Shown here in pieces: positions 1 to 14,800 of a stretch of 64,000 bases of DNA. The notes below the pieces were generated by a model. That model was not told where the DNA came from and searched no databases. It worked only from the letters and a program-made list of their open reading frames with translations. Each line of letters opens with the position of its first letter. Positions within the stretch are counted from its first letter, which is position 1. This DNA is from Mesocentrotus franciscanus (lineage: Eukaryota; Echinodermata; Echinoidea; Camarodonta; Strongylocentrotidae): contig CP137668.1 in assembly GCA_037976565.1 (NCBI GenBank), forward strand, positions 3,430,261-3,494,260, read 5' to 3'. Both the position numbers and the translations under genes were made by a program.

Positions 1-181
1 TCAAACCTGTCTATAATGGCTACGGAATGGAAACATAAAAAAATCCACTGTAGACAAGTGGTCTCTATTCATGGGTTCTACAACACGCAATTAGTTTCCT
101 GAGGGAGAAACTTTCAGATGACCACTATAAAGAACTGGCTTTAATAGAGAGGTGGCCAGTTACAATGTATACAGGTTTGAC
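1..181. mobile_element. Diverged short TIR element, left-truncated by the window
   Basis: Starts TCAAACCTGTCTATAATGG and ends near ACAGGTTTGA at 171-180. This is the same plan as the intact element at 15231-15424, including the internal GTAGACAAGTGGTC words. It has no coding capacity, so it looks like a MITE-type non-autonomous element. It is more diverged than the copy at 15231. Confidence 0.65.
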
Positions 182-664
182 CAGACTATCTTCAGGATAC
201 ATGTACATGTAGCAAAATGTATGAGGGATACATTTTTTTTTTGCAGGTCAAAAAATCTGCAAACTGGTAAAATGCAAGTTTGTAACTGGCAAGCTTGCAT
301 GGTTCCAAAAATGCAAATGAGGAGCTTTTCAGCCAATCAGAAAAGAGAAACGTGCAAGCTTGCGCAAGCTTATTTACATATTTTCCTGCAGCTTTTCTCT
401 GTTTCACCTCTTTTTTTCCCTATTAAAGCATATTTACCCCCCCCCCCACACACACACACACGCAAACACACACACGCAATGCATCAATCTTTTAGGAGAA
501 ATATCTTGAAATGGCGTGCATACAGGGGGAGTACTACTAAAAACTGTATCCTAAGAAATTCATGTACAACCAATCTACTGCATCTATTGATCTACATACA
601 CTGTACATGTATATGATATGTGACTTTTGTATAATATTGGTGTAACTTTAATCTTTTCCATCAG

Positions 665-2662
665 CTGGTGAAGATCTGGGAGATTGGAATTGGTAACACT
701 CTCCAAGCTGTCAGACTCTCCTGCCTCAAAGTGGTAGGTTTCATCTTTATAGTTGTGTCTTTCTCCCCTAGTCATTGTTGCAATCTATTTAATTTTCACC
801 TGTTGCTTCTTACTGCACTGCATGTGGTCCTGCAACACTTGCTCTGTGTAAAAACTAACCAATTTTCTAGCTTCAGCCTTTAGCCCAACACTATAACCCA
901 AACTCCATCTCACATGCCAAGCCCTCATTCAATATGTTTTATGATACAAAGCCTAGAGCAAGTCACTGGAGCAAATATACGATCACCCATTCTTCCATTT
1001 TACTATCATTTTTCTTAATGTTGTTTCTGCCCTAATATTTACACTTTCAGTTCATGGTTTTGTACTCTTTCATCGTCTGTTTTTTACCTAAAATGAGTCT
1101 TGCTTAAAAATAAAATTCTTCTTTTGATCTTTCCCGTTGTACAGTGAAATCATGCAACACTTTTTCTGAACTCTCAATTTTTCTGTTTGTTATACTACAT
1201 TTTTGTTTGTTTCTACATGTGCTTGCTTGTACTATGAAATTCTAAGTTCTGTTTCATTTCACCAGATGTCCCTTCCTTATTATGCTTAACCGTCACTCTT
1301 TCTCTCTACTTTCACTGCCATTGTGATCTAACTTTATATGTTGCGTTATTGGTTCATGATCTCTCTCTCTCTTTCTGTCTCTCTCTTTGTATGTGTGTTT
1401 CTGTCACCCTATCCTCCCCACCCCTTATTCTCCAATATTTTCTAATCATGTTCCAATGCTTCTACATCACCTGCCCCCCCCCCTCCCCTCCCCTCCTGCT
1501 CTTTCCTTTGTGATGCACCCTATCACTCTTCTTTCTTCTCTCTATTAGATAGCATGCACCATGTCTCCTTGTCATATCTCAATGCTAGGGAATATATTGT
1601 GCACTGTGTTACCAACAAAGTGAGTAGTATGTAACATAAAAAATTTCAATGAAAATGAGCTATATTCACTGCAGATCTAACTTCTTTAATAGACATGTTA
1701 TTTGAATTTTAAGTTAATGATATGATCATACAATTTGATAAAGTGTCATAATAATAATAATATTCAGTTCTTGTATAATGCATATCACATATATAACGTC
1801 CTTATGCGCTTCCAAAGAGCTTTGAAAATTATTACCCTAGCTTTAGCTCCGGCAGCCGTTATCAGTGCACAGTGCATTTCAAGGAATAATCCTACCAGGT
1901 ACCCATTTACATCACCTGGGTTGAGTGTGGCAAATGTAGATTAATGTCTTGCCAAAGGACATTAGTGCCGCGGCGAGACGATCCGCGGACCTTGTGATCA
2001 ACAGTCCGGTGACATATCCACTCGACCACCTCTACAATATATATATATATTAACAGAGTATGCAGCAACCCTTTAATAAGATTTCTTTCCCCCCTGACTG
2101 GAATATTATATTGATTAAAAATTCTTGAAATTTAATGAAGTGATAGTTGACACGTGACAAACAATTCAAATAGAGTTTTGAACTAGTTTCCAACAGCAAA
2201 TTCAACAACAGAATCGCATACACATATGTGTAGAACGTTTTTTTTTTCACCCTTTTTACACTAATCACAATTTTAAGCTTCTAGGGGAAAAGGAACAAGT
2301 TACATCATTGATGATAATGTATCAAAGCTCTTGTGTTTTGGTTCAATCCAGTATGGTGGAGATGTATGAACTGTGTGATGATTATGAGAGCTCCATACAA
2401 CCTGGCCTCCCCACATCGCAGCTGGCCGAGTACATCGCTGACAACAAGGTTCCTGGAATCAGACACCTTAAACATCTTAAAGATCATGATCACATCAAAC
2501 GGGTAAGGGATAGAATGAGGAGTAGGTTGGTGACATGTGAGGAGGAGGATGGTGATGGTGATGATGATGATGATGAAGTAATGATGGAAGAAGATAACAA
2601 ATGTGTCAATATTTGAATTTTGACAAAGACAATTATAGAAGTAGTAAGAATGATAGGGATGT

Positions 2663-2709
<47 letters not shown>

Positions 2710-5700
2710 TAGATGATGTAGATGATGATGATGGAGATGATGATGATGATGATGATGATGATGAAGATGATGATGATGATGATGATGATAATGATGACAA
2801 TGCTGCTGATAATGATGGAGATGATGATGATGATTGTGATAATGTAGATGATGATGATTGTGATGATAATGATGATGATTGTGATGATGATGCTGAGGAT
2901 GACGATGATTGTGATAATAATGATGATTTTGATAATGATGATTGTGATAATGATTAAAAGATGATGGCGATGGTGATGATAATGGTGATGATGATGAGGA
3001 TTGTGATAATGATGTTGATGATTGTGATGATAATGATGATGGGGGTGATGATCATGATCATGAAGATGGTGGTGGTGGTGGTGATGGTGAACATTGCGAT
3101 GTTAACAATGATATTGGTGGTGATGATAAGGATGATGACGTGTCAGGAGGAGGAGGTGGAAGATAATAAGATGATAACGATTGTAAAATTAATGTATTGA
3201 TTTATTTTGATTTATGTTTAATGCCATCATCCATTACCTTATATTCTTTTACTTAATGTATATGTGTGCGAGTCTGTTGTATTTGCATGATATACTAATA
3301 CCTCGGTCACACCGCCAAACCTGACTATAAGACGACTCTAAATTTACTGATTTTTTGCCATAGGGGATATGTCATTTTTTAGGCCGGTCTGTTGTCGGTC
3401 TGATGTCGGTCTGATGTCGGTCTAGTCGGTGTGACCCGGGTATAGGTGACACTTATTCTGTATATTTCTTTTCAGATAACGGCTTTGTGCAGTTGTTCCT
3501 CCCTAGGTTTGTTTGCAACAACCAGTGATGATGGGACTCTCAAGGTAAACTCAAGATACTTTGTAGACCTGTCAGTATCAAGAGAAAAATAGATAGAGAG
3601 AGAGAAAGAGAAAGAAAGACAGGAAAAGAGTGGACACATAGACGGTAAAAAGAAGATGCCATGAAAAAGAATTGAAAGAAAACAAGGAGAGGTAGACAAT
3701 GAAGAGGAATTAGAAGTAGGAAAGGTAGTCAAAGGGAAATATTTATAATGCCATCTAGTAGGAAGAGGAGGAGTTCTAGCTGTAAATGAAAATGAAATTA
3801 AAACAGTCAATTATATTAGATTCATGTGTTGTGGCCTATTGGCCTGTGAATAAGTTGTATTTAATCTGTAAAATCCATGTTTTATTGGCACTGTTCTTGG
3901 CACAAGTTGAAGATTTAGCAAATAAAATATCTTCAAATTCACATGGTCACTCATAAATGATAGCATCATTGTGATAAAATCATGGTCTTACCCTTGGTTA
4001 TGACAGATTTGGGACCTGAGCAATACGTTGGTGCGTGAATTATTGTTTGATAACACGCTGAGAAGTGTATGCTTTGCCAACACCAGGGGAGATCTACTTG
4101 TAGGGTTTCAAAACCACATCAGGTAAGGCTGTTGTTACCTAATACATCCACAGCATGAAACTATTTTACATTCCTCATAACAGCCATTTCAGTGGCAAGA
4201 AATTTTTGCATTTTGCAGAATTTTGGTGTTTGGATCCAGTTACTGGGCGACTTTCATGAACCATGGCCCCTTTCAAAATTTCTTGCTTTGAAGTTAAGAC
4301 AATGTATGAACCTTGCTATGGACCGCATGGTAATCTTGCTATTTTCTCCATTCAATGAACTCATTTCAATGTGAGTAATTATCCTCTGCAAGTAAAAATT
4401 GATATAAACAGCATTACACAAAATAGGTATAACAATATATTAAAGGATACCTTCAATGCAAGAGCAAAAAAAGAAAAGAGAAATAAATAAACAAACATAA
4501 GGCTTGTACAGTAGCATGCACCTGAACAAATCATAATAATCAACATGCAAAATATTACGCATCACATTGAAATGATTTAATCGGTCTGAGCCAATATGCT
4601 AATTATTCAAGGAAAGATTAGGACTGTATTGGATACCAGTAACCTTGTTAAATTCAATGAGTGATTAATCTTTTAAGTGTCGTATTCTCCAATTCTTTGT
4701 TTGAATTCTCGGAATGCTGGTCTCCATAAGGTTATTTTTATTTGCTGTATAGAAGGCCCTGTCAGACATTTAATAATGTAGGATTTTATCATCGCTGAAT
4801 TTATGTTTACACTGTAAGTCCATGTATTAAACTCTTTAAATTGAAATCTTTTACTTACACCTGATCGTATATAAAAAGTCCTTATCTAAGGTTTACAAAG
4901 AAGCAGTCTGAATTACCCAAATTTAACGATATGTAAACAGCCGGAACCAGGGGGTAATGCTAATAAGATTAGTGAGATAAGCTGCTACATGTAAGTCATC
5001 CTGCAAATTTAGTTTGATTTGTCATGGAGAATCCCCCTCAAAGTCCCTATTCTTGGTAGTTCCTAGTAGAATTCAAAGCAAACGTGTCTCGTAAAATTAA
5101 TGATGATATCGTTGTAAACTCCTGTAAATGGGTCCATAGTATATGAGTAGTCAGTAGCAACCAAGACCTCTGGGGCTATTAACATTTGCATTATTGGAGA
5201 AGTGCTATCGCACGTTTTGTTTTGTTGTTTTGGGGACAAATATTTGGACAGCGTGTATATATTTTTAATGATTACTGAAACTATATCACGTCATGTGATT
5301 TCAGAGGACGTGACTGAAGTTGATTATTAAAGAAGAAAGGAGGAGTTGTTGCACACTGTGTACATCATGTACAAGACACAACCACCAATATGACCAGCGA
5401 AGTATGTGCAGTGTCTTTGTACTTCATACTCAGAGACAGTTGTATTGTTGTCTCTTGTCTCCAGGCAGGAGTTTGTAGAAGATATTTGATTCAGAGATAT
5501 GGGACAGGAGAGAGTATTAGTAACTTGTGATCATTTTGGGCAATATTTTTTTGTTCTGTATCATTGATATTTTACTCACAAGTGGCTCTTACCTTTATTT
5601 CAAGTATGAGTTGGGTATTTAAGTTTGCAGTATCCTTTGACGGAAGTAATAATCAAAGCTGATAATTTTAATATGATGTAACATCATGGAACCCAAACAT

Positions 5701-5888
5701 GTAAAGCAACTTATTTAGTAGTGAATTGGTCCATTTCAGCTCACTTATTTGGGATATGTTTTTCTATCCAGCCATGTGAGTATCGCATCCTACCTTCCTT
5801 TGTCCTTGATGGAGATGCTGGTTGAGAGAGACTTTGAAGATGAGTGTGTAGAAGAGCCATTCCAGTTTAACCCAGACCTTCCTCTATG
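665..5888 (+). CDS. WDR97/87-like gene, exons a-f: WD-repeat region
   Basis: Exons 665-733, 1549-1619, 2352-2502, 3476-3544, 4007-4122 and 5772-5888. The phases agree: 71 bp ends with two spare bases, the 151-bp exon supplies the third, and so on. The translation gives typical WD-repeat D-strand ends (VKIWEI; GTLK joined across the splice to IWDLSNT) and hydrophobic strands such as ALCSCSSLGLFATTSDDGTL and VCFANTRGDLLVGF. The region ends with SHVSIASYLP and FEDECVEEPF, where the propeller gives way to the linker. Small exons of exactly 23 codons (665-733 and 3476-3544) suggest exon units of about half a WD blade. Earlier blades must lie upstream of the window. Confidence 0.75.
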
Positions 5889-8800
5889 GTGAGTATACGC
5901 AAAGATTTACACAAATGTCTACTTTTGCTGAAGAAATGTAGTTTCAAGAACTGGCCTCATCTATTGTGAATGAAACCTTTTCAAACACCAAGATGGAATC
6001 GTAAGGAAGATTATGACTATTTTGATAAATATCAATGTTTAGCCTTCATACTATTGCTTTCAGTTGTCCCATTACCATCAGTTCACAAAATATCTGTGAA
6101 TGATGTGAACAAAAATAGCCAAGTAGCAATCTTGTCACTTGACAGGTTTTTGTAGTGATGGATAAATTTGAACAAATAAACCATTATTCTCTGCTAACAT
6201 AGTAACTAGATACTCATTTAGCTAATCTGAGCACATTATGATATTAACAATAGAAATATGCTCCTGTTGTTTGTTGCTACATCAGACAAGCCTCGGCTCT
6301 AACAAGCATTATAGTTTTTGAAGAACAACTTTTGTTGTGAAAGAGTTCATTCACCTGAATTTCCTTTTTTTAAATATAATTAATGTTATAACCATGTATA
6401 ACATAGCTCCCAATTTTTTTCTTGTACTTTTGATTTACTACAATCTGAAATAACATCGAACAATGATTCATATTTCTGTCATGATTTGATTTTGATGTGC
6501 TTGTCAGGTTCAATCTGAGACGCATTCCAACTTTTCCCACTGACCTCTTGTTGAGGCAGAATGTTAAAAAGAAACTACCCCAGCTAAGAAAGCAGATCCT
6601 AGGGGAGACAACATCCAAGATAGAGGAGGAAAAAACCAAGGAGGACCCTCAAAGTAGTATTAAGATATTGATAGATGCGGAAAGTATTTCCCAGGTTGTA
6701 AAGGAAGAAGGTATTATCCAGGTGGCAGAGGAAATGGGTAGGTACTCTCAAATCAGAAATTTGTAAAACTTCATGCTATGAATTAAAATGAATTACAGAA
6801 CTGAATTCCTTTGTAATTCATGAAAATTTATAACTGCAAAAAGGGCCATCATTAACGATTCACAAAATGTGTCATGTCCCAAAAGTGCCTGGGTTTGCAG
6901 TTTTCTCTCCCTCTCCTGTATGTGATATAAGTGAATTAAGAAAAAAATATACAATCAAGAGACAAGTACTTGAAGTTTGACCAAAATTAAAATTGATCTT
7001 TCTGACAATACTATCTTCGATTTATTTTTAGTTTGAGGCTCACAATGATTTTTTCTTCCTTTATAACTTTCCTGTAATACCAAACTGATATTGATATTAA
7101 AGCTAATTAGCACCTAATCTTCATTCATAGAACAAGTGACCACTGAAAGGAAAGAACCAGAACCTACCTCACCCAAGCAGGAGAAGACTCCACAGGGTGA
7201 TGGTTCAATGAGTTGTCAAGGCAACGGTGACCAAGCTCCTGCCGCTTCTGTTTCAAGTTAGTTTGTGTGGGATAAAGAGATGTAGAAGAAATAATAGAAC
7301 AGTGTATTAGAAGGAAAATGAAAATGGTGTTTTTAGATGGGGTACATTCATTGTTCATATCATAAGAATTCAACAATTGATGAAATAAGCAAAGTATGCT
7401 GTAATAAGATCATTTACCTGAGATAGCCCTAAAAATTCGTAAATTCAACCTTCTCTGATCATCTTCATTTATTGTTTGTTGATTAATTAGGATGCATGAT
7501 GCCTATATTGATGGGAGTAATACTCTTGAAAATGGGAGGTTTCTTCCAAGTTGATGCACTAGTAACCTGTAGGAAACCAATGACCACCAATTACCAAGTC
7601 CCTTGCATAGGACTTTGGCATGTAGGTCTTATGGTTGCTTACTCTTCAGCTGATTTTGCTTTTATAGCAGTCGGGTAAAAAAAACTTAACTTACAAAGTA
7701 GTGTTGAATTCCTCAATATTGCACATAAATTTTGCAAGTGGTTAAGATGCGAGAAAATTTCATGCTGGAAAACAATTGAATTAAAATTAACGCAATACAA
7801 AATGTTTGCATTGCTTAGAATCTTCTTGCCATGAAAATTACTGTTGTTATGTCACGAAAGTTCTGTATCATGAAACTTCCTAGTTTTACAGTGAATGTTA
7901 CTCTTGACATTTTTCTTCCAGAACCTGCTGCTAATGAATGCAGCAAGATTGATGAAACTTTGAAGGAGAGCAAGGTGGATGCTTCACAACAGCAAGATCT
8001 AGACGAAGAAACACAGGGTGAAGGGTTCAGGGTGGAGCAAGATTTTGCCATGGAGATAGATGAAGGAAAGGACATGGAAAGAGCAGAAGAAACAGAAGAA
8101 TCATTAGAAGAACCACCAGAGGAAACAGTTGAAGAACCACCAGAGGAAACAGTTGATGAACCAGTGGAAGTGGAAGTGAAAGAACCCAAGATGAAGCTAC
8201 CCATTGCTCCAGACGGTAGGTCCTTCTATACCAATACAATACAAATATCACAATTACAATTATGTACTTGTCATTAGTCCATGTATTATCCTCCTGAATG
8301 ATTAAACTGGTTCTTCTCATTGGTAAATTAGATGAGAACAAACTACAATCAAATTTATTTACCTCCTGTTGGGTTGCCATTTCCCCCATCTGCGACTCGT
8401 TTTCACTGCCACTCGTCTGAAAAACCCTGCTGTAGTTTTTTCAAAGTTTTGAACAAATTTTGAAGGAGAATACACTTTATATCTCCTTCCTCAATTCCTC
8501 TATGTTTTATAATTGTATCTTCCATGTGTTACAATTGTCTGTATTCTGTCTTCTGCCTCAAGCTCATACATTCATTTGGTCCTTTATCTATTCTCCACAT
8601 CACTCATTGCCCCATTGTATGATCTGTTTGTATCTCATTTGTCAAGGTTACATACCAAACTCCGTCATCAGAAGGATAGTCCCGCCTCCTCCACCTCCTC
8701 GTCCTCCGACCCCGCCCAAGGAATGGAAGCTTATGAATGTAAGCAACAATGTCTCAGCTGGTCCTTGACCCGGAACCAGTTTCCACAATTCAGTTGTCTA

Positions 8801-11800
8801 TCCCATTCTTTGGATGTCTTCAAGAAATGTCTCAAAATTCTACTTTTAGATCAGGGATCACCAATAATACACTCACATATTTAAAAAAATAACTGTAAGG
8901 TGCTGGAAAACAACCTTTAGTTTGTAAAAATGCCATGTAAATGTAATTATTATATTGTATTGTAATGCCACCCATGTTTATGGATCAGTTTGTAGTTTAA
9001 TACGCTCATGCCAGTTGTCAACCTATTGCTTTATTTCAGGCCATGGCATCTCTATGTTTCAGGTTTTTCTAGAGATATATTTCCTAAATTCCAAAGGAAA
9101 ACAATAGAGACATGCTTTCTTGATTTGTTTGAAAGAATCAACTGGGATATTAATCTGTGTATGTATGTGCACCTCCTTTATAAATGCATTTGAATTTAAT
9201 ACTGTTGTCTTATATTCCTTTCCATATACATATATTCATTCATTTGTGTTTATTGAAATTAAAACATCAAATTTGTTTCCATTTTTTCCCCTTTTTTCCT
9301 ATCTTCTTTATAATACAGTTTCCTGATGGACATGTACACTTTGCTGAAGAAGAGTCAGACATAGAATATGTAAGTTTCTCTCAAATGTTTGATTCATTGA
9401 ATTTTGCTTAAATAACTGTTTTGATATTGTCATTTTGTCAGACAAAGTTAAGAAATTGGATGAGATCAGGTTTTGAGAAACACATGGAATTAGTAGCTCT
9501 TGTTTTAGAGGCATGTTGTAGGGGGTGGCAAAATGGCTGCCGTCATATTTTTCATATTCAATATATGCCATCACTGAACATATGGTAAGCAATGCTCCCC
9601 AGAGAGTGAAGATGGTGCACATGTTTTGGATGTGGATGAGTCATATGACTAGGGTTATAATGGCCTGAATTCACAAAGGAGGTTTTTATTTAAACCATTG
9701 CCGCAGTACATCCCGAGGAGTGCCGCGAGAGAAATATGGTTACATGAAAAAGTTATTTGGAATAAAATCGATTTTTGTGAAACACCAAATATTAGAAATT
9801 GCTAGAGTAATGTAATTTGATGAGGAAATACCATTTTAAAGATGAGAAGTGTATTTCTTCCTCGCTCGCTTAGCTCTCTCATAATATTTTGAAAAGGAGA
9901 TGGTTTCATACAGCAAAGTGCCTGAATACCTCCATATATTTTGGCAAAGAGGTGCCCGAATATCATTCTATTTGACAGCGAGGTGCCCATCTGTCTGGAA
10001 TCTGAAATTCTGGGGATCGAGATGCCCAAATATGCTCATATTCATGTTTATTTGGCAGCGGGGTGCCCGCATACATTATTTTATATCTTATCTAGTATGT
10101 TGATTACAAAATAATTTTGTAATTTTTGGACTTGCTCAACAAGTTTCAGATTGATGTACTATTATTCAGACTGAAGTAATATTCTGTGATGAGTTTGGGA
10201 TTGGGGTGACGCAAATCTTTTTATTTTTGAAAAAGGTGCGGTGACTGAAAAAAAATTGAAAAATGCTAGTCTATACAATGGTGTAGACCTCCACCATGAA
10301 CTAAATAAACATGTAATCATAAGCGTCTTATTGCCATTGGACATGAGAACACACTTATGGCAATTTAAACCACTGATTAATATAAACCTCTTTTGTGAAT
10401 GTGGGCCATATCTGGAAAGTACTTGGAGATAATGATATTAAGAATTCTTGAAATCTAGATTGATTATAATTCTTGCAGGATGATCATGAGCCTCATACCT
10501 GGGCCTCATCAGAGGAGAGCATTAAGGACGAGGTCACCCCTGTGACTACCCCTAGCCCTCCCTCAGAGCCAAGCGTCTATAAGCCACTTAAACCAAGAAG
10601 ACGAATAAATGCTGAGACAGGTGACACTGCACAGGCCATCGCACATCAAAGAAGGATGAGCTTGAGTAAGTGCACTATTTGATTTTTCATCTTTCTAGTT
10701 GGACAAAATAGCACATTCTCAACTCAAAGATCAACATTTTCTTGTAATGTTAGAGACCAGTTCACACTCAACACATTAAATCATTGTAGCAAGATAAAAA
10801 CTTTTCTGTGTGGGAATGAATGGCAAGTGTGGGTGAAAGCAAAGTCTTTGCGTCTAACAGAGGCTGCTAAATGTACTCACTCATGTGCATGTTACAGGAA
10901 ATACAAAAATGTGAAGCATGTTATTTAATTTTCCTTAAGAGTTCTTTTTTTTAGGGGGGCAGTTTACCTCATCATGGGGGAACAAGGCCGTAATGGGTCT
11001 CAATGTGTGCGCCTTTGAAAAGTAGAAAATTAATAGTGAAAAAGAATTCTTGTATTATTATTTTTACTCTCTTTATTATCATTTTGTTGTCAGAGATGCT
11101 TGGAAAGCTGACCCTTACTCATCCTGGGTACAGTGAAGAGAGAGAAAAGAGTAAGTATATATCAATTATATGCTTGCAGTTTCACAGTGCAGTGAAGTTG
11201 CTGTACACTTTAATCCAATGGTTGTGGTATTATATTAGTAAAGTTATACTATTGATTGTGCTAGAGAGACCTACTGGTATTGTTTTAAAAGTAACCATTT
11301 TCAGCAATGTGTCAAGAGATGAGACAGTTCTCAGATATATTGGTGTGTGTATTATCGTTGTAATATACATGTACATGAAGCTTTCATCATCGCTAAAACA
11401 TTTTTTATCCAAAAACATACATTAAAGAATATAAAATCAATGTAGTAAGCAAGACCTTCTTAAGGGACCATCGTTCCTCACCGAGTCTTTTCAACCTTTA
11501 AGCCTAGGGTTAAAGAATCATTGCCCTCTTTTCATTCCGTGTACATGTTATGAAGATGAAGCTAAAGAAATATGAATCAGTATTGACTGATGAAGTTTCT
11601 ACTCTCTCCCAAAGGTGTCAGCCAAGAAGACGAAGCGCAAGGGCAGAGGTATCAGCAAGGAGACAGGATCTCTTAGAAAATATGAAAAGGTAATTATTAT
11701 CAAAAGATAAAATGGTTCATACAATTTTTTAATGCAGGGATACTTATATTTCTATTGTAAAGATAGTTTAGTTCTAATTACGATAGCATGCAAATTCTAC

Positions 11801-14800
11801 CAGAATAAAATGGAACTTACACTGAATGTTCAAAACTTCTATTAAATTGGTATCTGCCAGATGATTTGGTATAAAATACATAATGAATGTGATTTGTAGC
11901 AAATTTTCAATAGTTTGTGGGATATGACCTTTCAAATGTGGCTATATTTCTCTCCATTCTATTGCACAGAGTAAGAAATATACTAAAGCTGAGTAGGGAG
12001 CAACAAAAGATCCCATATGCAAATACAAATTGCATTTATCAGTGAATGTGAATTCTAGCTGGTTTATAATAGTTTGTGGGATATGTCCTTTCCTCATGTC
12101 GCTGTATCCGACTTCATTCTATTGAATAGAAAGAGTACTTACCATTTATTTTTTAGTAATCGAAAGTAAAAATAAAAAATAAAATAAAAAAAAATAAATA
12201 AAAAAATAAATAAATAAAAAATCAGAATTCTCAGCAACCATCTATAATGTTGCTTGTTTTACTCCGGTAGCGTGGGACCCTGGCAGATATCACTCAAGGT
12301 AGAAGAGAAGAGATTGATGAGGAGGAGGAGGATGAGAGAGAGAAAGATCCACTACAGACACTCCTTCAAAAGATCACAGATAACTACTGGTATCCTAAAG
12401 GGCTCAAGATGGGTCTCTATACTACAGTCAAAACACTCTGTGAGTCAATGATTGAAGTCTTGTCTACATCCCGTGGCTATAGCCATTATTAGCAACATGA
12501 AGTAAAACTTCTCACCCCTTGTTGCTTTGTCCGCCAGGGTTTACCAACTCCTTTGCTATCAACCTCATCCTGTATTCCTTTCATACTATTCTCACCCAGT
12601 CAGTTTCGTCTTTTTCTGACGCACAACCGAGCCATTTTGAGCTCCCTCAATGCAACTAAGATCATCCTCAAAAAGTATCAAATGTGAAAATTAAAACAAA
12701 TCAAGACTTCAAAGCCTTGCAATAAGGCAATAGGTTTTGTTTGATGCAAGAGGGGTTAGTGTGAACATACTTCATGTAGATACAGTACATGTGATATCTC
12801 ATATCATTGTATTATAAGTGTGGACAGATCTCATTGACATTTGACCTCGTGAGATTCCACATGAGACTGTGTAACTAATTGATTAAGATAAGGTGTAAAT
12901 GATAATCTGCATGTTCATCAAATGGCATCAAGTATTGTTCACTATTTTTTAAGTCCAAACAAAGAGATTAAGATAAGGCGCAATCATAATACTTCTAGAA
13001 TGGTAAAAATGCATGTATATTTGTAATGGCATTTAGTATAATGGACTATTTTTTAAGCCCAAGCAAGTAGATTAAGATATTGAGATAACATGTGCTGTTA
13101 TCATGAAGTTCTGTTATGAGAGTCACCTGCCTGTTCAATTTTGCATTTTGAATAACTGTTGTTAAACACAGACAGTGAATACATGAAGGGAGCGTAGCAG
13201 GTAGCCAGGCAAGTATGTGATTAAATCACGTCTCTTTCATTTGTGAGGATTTAAAAAGCATAGTCTTCCAGTCTATTTTGAATTTTCTGGGGGGTTTCAA
13301 AAGACTAAGATCGACTTTAAGTTGGACTTAAGTATGGCAGGCCATGCCACTGTTTGCTCTCACCATTTACTGGCATTGGTCTCTCAAGGGAAGTACAAAT
13401 CATGGTCACAAATCTACAGAATATACATTTTTTTTGGGGGATAATTCATTATCGAAGGAAAAAAATATCTAAAGATCATAATAGTGAGAGCAAACAGTGG
13501 CATGAATGGCCTGCCATAGTTAAGTCCAACTTAAAGTCGATCTTAGTCTTTGTGAACCCCCAGGACTTATATTTGACAAGTTGAAAGATGCTTAATACTT
13601 GTTATATCATTAAGCCATGAATTTCATTGTCATGGTCTGATTTGAAGGAAGGAAGAAAGACGAGGAGGAATGTATATATACATTTATCAGTTGCAGTAAG
13701 TGGCTTCCATTTCACCACTCATCTCGATTTCTTCAATCAGTTTCGGAGAATTCATTTCTTTTGTGATTTTTTCTTGTTCTCTGATGCAGTAAATCTGTTG
13801 GAAGATGCATCTCATGAGCACTACAAGTTTATTTGTGATTTACTTCAAGAGCTGAATAGGTAAGATTTCGTACCTGATATGTAGCCATGAAACCTTGACA
13901 CAGTTGGATTCAATTCAGTTCAGGTTATTGATATTGAAAGTACGGTACAAGATGATAGTCTACAGACTAATATTGTCATGTTTATAATTCACAGTGGATG
14001 GGATAAATAAGCACAATATTTAACATCAAAACAGTAAGTAAGTAACCAAATCAAAACGAAGTTCAGTATTATTAACAGTAAAAATGTTTTTCGGTGATTG
14101 GATTATCAAGTTTCAAGTTTTGTCATGTTCAGAATATGGGACATCTAATCTATCATCTGGCTAATTTCTAGAGTACAATTTGTACTGATACTACCTTAAG
14201 TAATTGAGTATTTAGAAACGTCTTTTGAGCACTGAATGAAAAAGTCTTGTTTCTCATTTTTTTGATGAAGGGAACAGAATCCAGGTATATGTTATGATCA
14301 TGTAATTAAGTTTTCTTTATTTATTTCTTTATTTACTTTTAGAAAATTTCATAATCGTTTCAAGGTATGGCTCAGAATTTGATGAGAATGTAATCACTTG
14401 TCACAAAATTGTCTCTCATTCCTTAATTTTGTGCACAAATACTAGGGTTGTTTGGAACCCAAATATAGGGATTAGTTTCCATTCAATAAAACAAGAGTGT
14501 TACAAGATTTATATTGTGCAGTCCATCATAAAGAGATTGTTCTTCACTGATTTGATATTCATGATAATTAGGTAATTATTTAGTAATCCTAACCTTGCAA
14601 AACTTTACCAAGACCATGGTTTAGTTTTCAATTCATTTTGTCCTTGGAATATGTGATTTCATTCATTGTTGTATCAGTCTTGTCAACTTTGGAGGGTCTC
14701 TGCTGGACTCCATCATCAGGAGGTACCTGCAGGATCTCAAAAGCTCCAGCTTTGAAACTCGTTTGATTGTCATCCATGCTCTGAAAGGTCTTGGAGACAA

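Noticed and set aside
2601..2957. 118-residue poly-Asp open frame
   Set aside because: Translation of a GAT microsatellite lying between a clear donor (2503) and acceptor (3475) of the WD-repeat gene.
11611..11621. Splice acceptor at 11614 (AAAG) for the WD gene exon
   Set aside because: Using it gives an in-frame stop. The acceptor at 11621 joins in open phase with a sensible basic peptide.
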